A stretch of 16,494 nucleotides of DNA from an uncultured Mucilaginibacter sp. (GTDB lineage: Bacteria > Bacteroidota > Bacteroidia > Sphingobacteriales > Sphingobacteriaceae). Position numbers and translations under genes: made by a program. Shown here in pieces: positions 1-5,119 of the stretch (position 1 is its first letter; each line of letters opens with the position of its first letter). The notes under the pieces were generated by a model. That model searched no databases, had not been told where the DNA came from, and saw nothing but the letters and a program-made list of their open reading frames with translations. The stretch is from the NCBI GenBank assembly GCA_903885865.1, contig CAISKH010000172.1:1-16494 (forward strand), given 5' to 3'.

Positions 1-486
1 ATGCCAGCCAAAAACCGTGGTAACATAGCCGCCAACTGTGGGCGCTATCATTGGCGACGCGCCCAAAATTAAAATCAGCAAGGCAAATATTTTGGCGTTA
101 TCCTTCAGCGGAAAAATATCACGAACCATAGCCATCGATGCCACGCCCGCCGCGCAGCTGCCAATAGCCTGTACAAACCGCAGCAATATCAACGTTTCGA
201 TACCGGTTGAAAAAAAACATCCTGCCGAAGCAACGATATACAATACAAGGCCAACATATAAGGGCTTTTTCCGTCCGAACCTGTCAAGTAGTGGCCCATA
301 CAATAACTGGCCTACGGCAAGCCCTGTAAAAAAACTCGATAAGGAAAGCGAAACCTGCGCCGTTGTGGTATGGAACGATTTTGCAATGGCGGTAAATCCC
401 GGCAGGTACATATCTATCGAAAAAGGGCCCAATGCTGTAAGTGAGCCCAGTATCATAACAGTAAGAAAGTAACGCTGTTTAGTCAT
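1..486 (-). CDS. Bcr/CflA-family MFS drug-efflux transporter (N-terminal part, cut by window edge)
   Basis: I read this open frame on the minus strand from an ATG at 486-484 to the window edge: 162 codons with no stop, so the C-terminal part lies outside. It is an inner-membrane proton-driven exporter of the major facilitator superfamily. The translation starts MTKQRYFLTVMILGSL and shows the Bcr/CflA signature FSIDMYLP (residues 22-29, end of TM1), the MFS motif A GPLLDRFGRKKPL (64-76, between TM2 and TM3), the LLRFVQAIGS segment of TM4 (101-110), VRDIF (121-125) and SPMIAPTVGG of TM5 (144-153). Family members run about 400 residues with 12 TM helices; roughly the first five are here. It diverges from the glycine-zipper gene at 739. 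The substrate (bicyclomycin, chloramphenicol, sulfonamides or other) cannot be told from this part. Family call firm, substrate unknown. Confidence 0.92.
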   Translation of the reverse strand, partial: MTKQRYFLTVMILGSLTALGPFSIDMYLPGFTAIAKSFHTTTAQVSLSLSSFFTGLAVGQLLYGPLLDRFGRKKPLYVGLVLYIVASAGCFFSTGIETLILLRFVQAIGSCAAGVASMAMVRDIFPLKDNAKIFALLILILGASPMIAPTVGGYVTTVFGWH

Positions 487-557
487 GCAGATTAAAGGGC
501 TATCCTATCCCGGTTTTCGGCAAAGATCGCTTTTCAATATTAAGCACAGTTATAAGG

Positions 558-632
558 CGGGTAATTTTTTAGTAATTATTTGAATAACGGCCACAAAAGC
601 ATACACCATTTATTAATCACTAAAATTACCCG
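558..632. repeat. AT-rich inverted repeat in a divergent intergenic region
   Basis: The left arm 558-578 (starting CGGGTAATTTTTTAGT) pairs with the right arm 614-632 (ending ACTAAAATTACCCG). There is one 2-nt bulge, one mismatch and a loop of about 35 nt. It lies between the divergent MFS and glycine-zipper genes, where neither transcript ends, so a terminator role is unlikely. An operator or a 5'-UTR hairpin is possible. The rest of the 487-738 gap is AT-rich without other clear structure. Confidence 0.45.
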
Positions 633-738
633 TTTCCTGTTATTTTCTGTTTATCAGCTCTTTTAATATCCCCTTTTAAATTTTTGGCGTATTATTTGAT
701 TTATTAGTTATTGAAGAATATTTTATCAGGTACATATC

Positions 739-1065
739 ATGAAAAAGTTAATCGTTTATACCGGGATAGTAACCGCGATCTTGCTTTCAACAGCAAATTT
801 TAGCCGGGCACAGGAGCATAAAAAAATGAGCCCGCAAGCTAAGGATGCCATAATTGGTGGTGTTGGCGGCGCGGTTGTGGGCGGCATTATTGGCCATGGT
901 GCAGGCGGCGCTTTAATAGGCGGCGCGGTAGGTGCAGGAGGCGGCTATGTTATTGGCAATGAACACCGCAGGCATGAAGAAAAGGAACGACGCATAGCCT
1001 ACAGAAATGCTTATTATCGTAAACATCACCATTATCCAAACGCCTACGTTTATCAGCGCAAATAA
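739..1065 (+). CDS. Secreted glycine-zipper protein (small, 108 aa)
   Basis: Residues 1-24 are a Sec signal peptide with probable cleavage after FSRA. Residues 37-73 are a glycine zipper: IIGGVGG, VVGGIIG, GGALIGG and GAGGGYVIG give a chain of GxxxG steps, as in YMGG-like, Gly-zipper_OmpA and related domains that form membrane-associated helical hairpins. The last 35 residues are rich in Arg, His and Tyr (HRRHEEKERR, YYRKHHHY), a soluble basic tail. The likely location is the periplasm or outer membrane. No enzymatic motif is present. The ATG at 739 is the only start giving the signal peptide. It is followed by a probable terminator and then an outer-membrane barrel gene. Family members are often annotated as hypothetical or envelope-stress proteins; no precise role can be assigned. 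Confidence 0.85.
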   Translation: MKKLIVYTGIVTAILLSTANFSRAQEHKKMSPQAKDAIIGGVGGAVVGGIIGHGAGGALIGGAVGAGGGYVIGNEHRRHEEKERRIAYRNAYYRKHHHYPNAYVYQRK

Positions 1066-1084
1066 TAATACCTTTTATATTTAT

Positions 1085-1120
1085 ATAAGCCTGTGGTAGT
1101 AATGCTTCGGGCTTATTCTT
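1085..1120 (+). terminator. Candidate intrinsic terminator after the glycine-zipper gene
   Basis: ATAAGCC (1085-1091) and GGCTTAT (1110-1116) form a perfect 7-bp stem, extendable by a G-T wobble and one more pair. It is followed by a short T-rich run (TCTTTCC). The stem is about 20 nt after the stop codon at 1065. The T-tract is weak, so read-through into the barrel gene is possible. Confidence 0.45.
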
Positions 1121-1168
1121 TCCCGTTATATTGAAACAACACCTGTGCATATTTACATTACCCGGTTA

Positions 1169-2395
1169 ATGGTAAAAATTTTACTTGCCGTTCTTCTTTT
1201 TTGTTTATTACCTGCCCTGCTGATGGCCCAAACCGATAGCATTACGGTAAATCATGTCCCTATTAAAGATACCATTAACAAAACCGACCTGATAGATATC
1301 GCCCGGTCTGTTTTTAAATTCAAATCGCGCCCGGTATCTGATAATGAACGTAAGAAATTTTACTTTTCGTTATTACCCATTTCGTCTACAGGCGCGGCAA
1401 ACGGGAGAACACTGGTAACATCAACCTCAGCCGGTTTTTATTTGGGCGATCAGCATACTACTTACCTCTCATCTATTGATTTTGCCCCTTATTTCAATAT
1501 GAAGGGACGCTTTGGCCTGCCTATACATTCAAGCATTTGGTTAAGCAATAACGAGTACAATATACAGGGTGATACCCGCTTACTCGTATATCCACAGTAT
1601 ACATGGGGGCTCGGTGGCGGGCAGCCATCGAATGATAAATTTTTGGTTGATTACCGGTATTTGCGGTTTTACCAAAGCGCGCTTAAGCATATAACATCCA
1701 GTTTTTTTGCCGGAATTGGTTATAATCTTGATTACTATTTTGGTATTGATGGCGATAATGGTACCGGCAAAACCTTCAGCCAGTTTACCAATTATAAATA
1801 CGGTACACAAGCCGGGGAAAATTCATTTTCATCTGGCCCCAGCGTAAATTTATTGTATGATACCCGTAATAACCTCATCAATCCAATGCCTGGTTGGTAT
1901 GCAAATTTAGTTTACAGGTATAGCATGGTGGGTTTAGGAAGTAACGACAACTGGCAATCTTTATACGTCGACGTGCGCAAATACGTACAGCTCACCCATT
2001 CTGAACCTAAAAATATGCTGGCTTTCTGGACATATTATTGGACAGCCCTTACGCCCGGAATGCCCTATCTTAACCTGCCGTCTATCGGTATGGACCCTTA
2101 CCAGCGTTCGGGCCGGGGCATCGATCAAAACCGCTACCGCGGCGAAAACCTGTTTTATCTGGAAAGCGAATACCGCCGTGATATTACCCAAAACGGTTTG
2201 TTCGGGTTTGTTGTGTTCGCAAATATGAACTCAGCCTCACAGGAAGGTGTAAAACGGTTTCAATACTGGACCCCTGCAGGCGGGGCCGGGTTGCGTATTA
2301 AATACAACAAAAAGTCAGGCTCCAACATTTGTATCGATTATGGGTTCAGCAAAGATTATTCGGCGCTCATGGTAAACCTGGGGGAAGCTTTTTAA
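1169..2395 (+). CDS. Outer-membrane surface-antigen barrel (BamA/TamA C-terminal type, no POTRA)
   Basis: From the ATG at 1169 this is a 408-aa protein beginning MVKILLAVLLFCLLPALLMAQ, a clear signal peptide. A GTG at 1145 in the same frame would add eight residues; I prefer the ATG because its n-region is a normal length. After a short N-terminal segment the protein looks like a 'bacterial surface antigen' (Omp85 C-terminal) barrel: alternating aromatic strands, the segment LLYDTRNNLINPMPGWYANL, the RGxxxNRYRGENLFYLESEYR region typical of the Omp85 L6/RGY area, and a C-terminal strand ending in Phe. There is no room for POTRA repeats, so it is a stand-alone barrel rather than BamA itself. 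Members may be lipid or protein translocators or patatin-associated barrels. Family confident, role unknown. The following gap (2396-2631) holds no clear terminator. Confidence 0.83.
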   Translation: MVKILLAVLLFCLLPALLMAQTDSITVNHVPIKDTINKTDLIDIARSVFKFKSRPVSDNERKKFYFSLLPISSTGAANGRTLVTSTSAGFYLGDQHTTYLSSIDFAPYFNMKGRFGLPIHSSIWLSNNEYNIQGDTRLLVYPQYTWGLGGGQPSNDKFLVDYRYLRFYQSALKHITSSFFAGIGYNLDYYFGIDGDNGTGKTFSQFTNYKYGTQAGENSFSSGPSVNLLYDTRNNLINPMPGWYANLVYRYSMVGLGSNDNWQSLYVDVRKYVQLTHSEPKNMLAFWTYYWTALTPGMPYLNLPSIGMDPYQRSGRGIDQNRYRGENLFYLESEYRRDITQNGLFGFVVFANMNSASQEGVKRFQYWTPAGGAGLRIKYNKKSGSNICIDYGFSKDYSALMVNLGEAF

Positions 2396-2515
2396 TGCAC
2401 AATAAGTATGCTGCAGGCTCAACTACTTTTCTTGCACCAGACGGCAAGCAGCTTTGTTACACTATTTAAACACAGAAATTACCTGCAAAATGTAATAAAT
2501 ACGAAAAAAATAAGT

Positions 2516-2523
2516 TAGTTTTG
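2516..2523 (+). promoter_or_regulatory. Candidate Bacteroidota -7 box (TAGTTTTG) upstream of a response regulator
   Basis: TAGTTTTG matches the Bacteroidota -7 consensus TAnnTTTG exactly and lies 108 nt before the receiver gene start. No good -33 TTTG is seen at the expected 19-21 nt distance, so this is a weak call. It is the only exact match I noticed in the 2396-2631 gap. Confidence 0.25.
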
Positions 2524-2631
2524 TTTTAATAACAATTTCGAAAAATATTTTCTGATCATCTCGTTCTGTTATATAAAAGCATATCCAATAAACATTTTTT
2601 AATAAGTTTTCGGAATATTTAATCCCCCTAA

Positions 2632-2991
2632 ATGTCAAAACGTATTTTAGTATTAGATGACAATAAAGACATATTGGATGTTGTTCATGAAACACTTACT
2701 TATGAACAGTTTGATGTAAAAAGCACATCTGACGGCAGGGATGTTATGCCCTTAGTTAAAGAGTTTACCCCCGACCTTGTAATATTGGATTACCGTGTTG
2801 CAGGTGCAAACGGCGGCGAACTTTGCAGGCAAATAAAATCTCATCCCCAATTTAAGAATGTTCCGGTTATTATATTCTCAGCATATATAAACAATCACGA
2901 TGAACTTTATGGCTATGGCTGCGATGCCATTATCAGCAAGCCTTTTGATTTGACAGAACTGGTTGAAAAAGTTAATAATCTTATTTCCTGA
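2632..2991 (+). CDS. Stand-alone response-regulator receiver (CheY-like), 119 aa
   Basis: This is a single receiver domain with no output domain. The acidic pair is D9-D10 (LVLDDNKD), the phospho-acceptor is D53 (LVILDYRVAG), the switch Ser is S83 (IIFSAY), and the conserved Lys is K103 in SKPFD. All key catalytic residues are therefore present. It should be phosphorylated by a histidine kinase and pass the signal on by protein contact or phosphorelay. No kinase gene is nearby, so its partner is encoded elsewhere. It has the same length and layout as the receiver at 8240, and the two are probably paralogues. It is flanked by AT-rich gaps of 236 and 156 nt and looks monocistronic. Confidence 0.92.
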   Translation: MSKRILVLDDNKDILDVVHETLTYEQFDVKSTSDGRDVMPLVKEFTPDLVILDYRVAGANGGELCRQIKSHPQFKNVPVIIFSAYINNHDELYGYGCDAIISKPFDLTELVEKVNNLIS

Positions 2992-3147
2992 TCCTTTTCT
3001 TTTTTTTTAAAACAATAAAAACATAGCTCTGTTATCAGTTTTTGAGGCAATTTTTAAAAAGATTTAAATTATTTTACTGCAGCTTCTTTTTTTAATTATA
3101 ATGCTTACTATTGTTTTAACTTAACTAACTAAAACTAACTAAACTAA

Positions 3148-3609
3148 ATGAAAATTTTTATCGCCAAGCTGCCTTACCAATACCAGGAAGCTGACATTAC
3201 AGAACTATTTGCCACCTATGGCGAAGTTAGCTCTGTTAACCTGATTATGGACCGCGAAACAGGCAGAAGCAAATGTTATGCTTTTGTTGAAATGCCAAAT
3301 GATGACGAAGCTCAAAACGCGATCACTAACCTGGATGAAAAACAAATTCTTGACAAAGCTATTGCGGTAAGCCAGGCTAAAGAAAAAACCGAAAGAACCG
3401 GCGGCTATGGCGGCGGTGGTGGCGGCGGATACCGTAGTGGCGGCGGTGGTGGTGGCTATCGCGGAGGAAATAGTGGCGGCGGTGGCGGGTATAATAAGGA
3501 TAAAGGCGGCGGCGGCGGAAACTATCGCGACAGGGGCAACGGCGGTGGCGGTGGCGGTGGCGGAAGCTATCGCGACAGGGGCAACAACAAAGGAAGTTCT
3601 GATTATTGA
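3148..3609 (+). CDS. RRM RNA-binding protein with glycine-rich RGG-like tail
   Basis: Residues 1-80 form one RNA-recognition motif, with RNP2 IFIAKLP near residues 3-9 and RNP1 KCYAFVEM around 42-49, in the usual beta-alpha-beta order. The remaining ~70 residues are Gly runs broken by YRSGG, YRGGN and two YRDRGN units, resembling RGG/cold-inducible RNA-binding proteins. Single-RRM proteins of this kind occur in Bacteroidota and cyanobacteria and are thought to bind mRNA and act as post-transcriptional regulators or chaperones where Hfq is absent. The 5' leader is AT-rich and carries repeated AACTAACT just before the ATG. A terminator follows directly. The tail is encoded by low-complexity GGC/GGT repeats, so its length may vary between strains. 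Confidence 0.93.
   Translation: MKIFIAKLPYQYQEADITELFATYGEVSSVNLIMDRETGRSKCYAFVEMPNDDEAQNAITNLDEKQILDKAIAVSQAKEKTERTGGYGGGGGGGYRSGGGGGGYRGGNSGGGGGYNKDKGGGGGNYRDRGNGGGGGGGGSYRDRGNNKGSSDY
3522..3585 (+). repeat. Direct repeat inside the Gly-rich tail of the RRM gene
   Basis: CTATCGCGACAGGGGCAAC occurs at 3522-3540 and again, identically, at 3567-3585. The copies are 45 bp (15 codons) apart and separated by a GGC/GGT run. Each encodes YRDRGN. The identity at DNA level suggests a recent in-frame duplication. Confidence 0.8.
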
Positions 3610-3624
3610 GCTGAAATATCACAT

Positions 3625-3665
3625 AAAAAACCTTCGTCTGAATAAAAGAGGAAGGCTTTTTCTTT
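3625..3665 (+). terminator. Intrinsic terminator after the RRM gene
   Basis: CCTTC (3631-3635) pairs with GAAGG (3651-3655). The stem is extended across one A-C mismatch by the flanking A-run and T-run. A T-rich tail (CTTTTTCTTT) follows, 15-20 nt after the stop codon. It separates the RRM gene from the toxin-antitoxin promoter. Confidence 0.6.
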
Positions 3666-3680
3666 ATGTTATGAATTGTG

Positions 3681-3688
3681 TATTTTTG
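3681..3688 (+). promoter_or_regulatory. Probable -7 promoter element of the toxin-antitoxin operon
   Basis: TATTTTTG matches the Bacteroidota -7 consensus TAnnTTTG exactly, 18 nt before the antitoxin ATG. A start site near 3694-3696 would give a very short leader. The -33 region coincides with the T-rich tail of the preceding terminator and is not a clean TTTG. Confidence 0.45.
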
Positions 3689-3706
3689 TATATTAATAGC
3701 TAATAT

Positions 3707-3916
3707 ATGGTTACGATAGATTCAACTTTAGAGGAAATTATGCAATTGGATTTCAATTCCAGGGAGATGCTGTTGGAGATATTACAAAAGAGGCAAATAG
3801 AAGCGCGTCGAAATGAAATAGCTAAAACTGCTAAACAAAGCCTGAAGGAATATCGCTCAGGTAAATTGCATCCTCAAACTGCCAGCGAGGTGATTGAAAA
3901 ATTAGATACGCTTTAA
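3707..3916 (+). CDS. Antitoxin of a type II toxin-antitoxin pair (69 aa)
   Basis: This is a small, highly helical, charged protein. Residues 1-30 carry a Leu/Ile-rich helix (LEEIMQLDFNSREMLLEIL) and the middle is Arg/Lys-rich (KRQIEARRNEIAKTAKQ). The tail KLHPQTASEVIEKLDTL is typical of small antitoxins paired with RelE/YafQ-type toxins in cyanobacteria and Bacteroidota. That resemblance is from memory of the family, not a search. It lies immediately upstream of the toxin with a 6-nt gap, the normal antitoxin-first order. It should bind and neutralise the toxin and may autorepress the operon. No ribbon-helix-helix or HTH motif is obvious to me, so its DNA-binding mode is unclear. Confidence 0.78.
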   Translation: MVTIDSTLEEIMQLDFNSREMLLEILQKRQIEARRNEIAKTAKQSLKEYRSGKLHPQTASEVIEKLDTL

Positions 3917-3922
3917 TAATCC

Positions 3923-4219
3923 ATGCCCGTAGAGCGAAAACTGGTATTGACAAAGGGTTTTGAAAAATCATACCAAAAATTTACCGGCAAAAATCACACA
4001 TTAAAAACTTCTATTAGTAAAGCATTATTTAAGTTGCAGGAAGACGCTTATGATCCTGCATTACGAACCCATAAATTAAGTGGTAAACTGGCAGCATACA
4101 TGGCTTGTTCTTGCGGGTATGATTGCAGGATAATCTTTACTATTGAAAAAGATATCACTAATCTTAGTATAGAAAATATTGTGCTATTGGATATCGGCAC
4201 ACATGATGATGTATATTAA
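3923..4219 (+). CDS. RelE/YafQ-type mRNA-interferase toxin (98 aa)
   Basis: Length and layout fit the RelE/ParE superfamily: an N-terminal helical pair, then a beta-sheet core with LRTHKLSGKLAAYMACS, GYDCRIIFTIE and a C-terminal LLDIGTHDDVY. The terminal GTHDxVY is the hallmark of the YafQ-like branch, which cleaves mRNA at the ribosome. By eye alignment to E. coli YafQ, H50, D67 and H94 match catalytic His50, Asp67 and His87, while the position of YafQ His63 is Ser63 here. Close family members often have Ser or Cys there, so activity is not excluded. Its stop codon overlaps the stem of the terminator at 4216. The module looks intact. Confidence 0.88.
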   Translation: MPVERKLVLTKGFEKSYQKFTGKNHTLKTSISKALFKLQEDAYDPALRTHKLSGKLAAYMACSCGYDCRIIFTIEKDITNLSIENIVLLDIGTHDDVY

Positions 4220-4250
4220 AAAGACCCGGAAAATCACCGGGTCTTTTTAA
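4216..4250. terminator. Perfect bidirectional intrinsic terminator
   Basis: TTAAAAAGACCCGG (4216-4229) and CCGGGTCTTTTTAA (4237-4250) form a perfect 14-bp inverted repeat around a 7-nt loop. The arms end in A- and T-runs, so both orientations have a U-tract. It sits between the convergent toxin gene (stop at 4217-4219, inside the stem) and the minus-strand barrel gene ending at 4268. Confidence 0.92.
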
Positions 4251-4267
4251 TTGCAGCTATTTACCTA

Positions 4268-4924
4268 TCAGAATTTAAACCCTAAACCAATTTGCCAAAC
4301 CTGGTTACTGTAATTGGGCACATAAGTGCTCCCGTAATTATCTGTTTGCTGCAGGTCAATGGTGTATCTTGCATGCAGGTCAACTGACCGGTTAAAATCA
4401 AAACTCACCCCAACAACACCATCTAAAAATGATTTATGCCCGTTATTGTTAGCATAGTACTGTTCGGACGTTACGGTGAAGCCATTGTCGTAGGTATTTG
4501 TTGTTGAAATTAAATAGGATAATTGCGGCCCTATATAAAAATTAGCTACCGGCCCCAATTTAAACTTGGCCAGTAAGGGTACGTCGATAAAATTAGTACG
4601 CTGAGTATAGTTTCCGTCCTGTGTGGCGGCAGTATACCCTTTTTCTGAATACAATACTTCGGGGGCAAATGATAACGGATAAATAATAGGCAGATTAAAA
4701 GTAATGCCCGCATTAAGCCCCGCCAAGCTGCCTGTAGTATAGTTTGAACTGGAATTACTTACTGAGTTTGAAATATTTGCACCAATTTCAAAGCCTATAG
4801 TAGGCTGGTAAAAGTTGCTGTAATCGTTACTCATCGTATTTCTTGGCGAATGATAAAAACGGCGCTGTGCGCTTACCGAACCCGCTACCAGCAAGCCTAT
4901 TGCTAAAAAGAGAATTTTTTTCAT
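4268..4924 (-). CDS. Outer-membrane beta-barrel protein (PF13568-like porin family), 218 aa
   Basis: The protein begins MKKILFLAIGLLVAGSVSAQ, a signal peptide with a typical Bacteroidota ...SAQ cleavage site. A short linker with Asn/Ser-rich sequence follows, then about eight amphipathic strands: FEIGANIS, LAGLNAGITF, SFAPEVLYSEKGY, FIDVPLLAKFKLG, NFYIGPQLSYLI, DGVVGVSFDF, LHARYTIDL and a final VWQIGLGFKF ending in Phe. This is the pattern of the small 8-stranded OMP_b-brl_2 family that is abundant in Bacteroidota. The specific role is unknown; these are usually called porin-family or PorT-like proteins. The gene is convergent with the toxin gene and divergent from the M16 protease, with a 195-nt shared upstream region. 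The ATG at 4924 is the only start giving the signal peptide. Confidence 0.88.
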   Translation of the reverse strand: MKKILFLAIGLLVAGSVSAQRRFYHSPRNTMSNDYSNFYQPTIGFEIGANISNSVSNSSSNYTTGSLAGLNAGITFNLPIIYPLSFAPEVLYSEKGYTAATQDGNYTQRTNFIDVPLLAKFKLGPVANFYIGPQLSYLISTTNTYDNGFTVTSEQYYANNNGHKSFLDGVVGVSFDFNRSVDLHARYTIDLQQTDNYGSTYVPNYSNQVWQIGLGFKF

Positions 4925-5119
4925 GATAGTATTAGTTTTTGTTTAATAATGCCTGTTAGAGCGAAAGTGTTTGCAAAGGTTTAAAGGTTTCTTCAAAATC
5001 ATACGTAACTTCTAATAAAACCCTGCGTCTTATTCATTTAAATCTGTCGTTTCACTTTTAGGCGACACCTCTTTTTTTAGTTGAAATTTTTGAATACTTT
5101 TATTTTTTAAACAAATAAC

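Noticed and set aside
38..472. Plus-strand open frame of 144 aa at the left edge
   Set aside because: It lies antisense to the MFS gene, whose minus-strand translation shows clear Bcr/CflA motifs; the plus-strand product has no recognisable domain.
1145..1168. GTG start for the surface-antigen barrel
   Set aside because: The in-frame ATG at 1169 gives a normal signal peptide; the GTG version also works, so this is a preference and not proof.
3377..3703. Overlapping frames in the Gly-rich part of the RRM gene (Arg/His-rich on minus, Ala/Val-rich on plus)
   Set aside because: They result from reading GGC/GGT repeats in other frames; low complexity, and the RRM frame explains the region.
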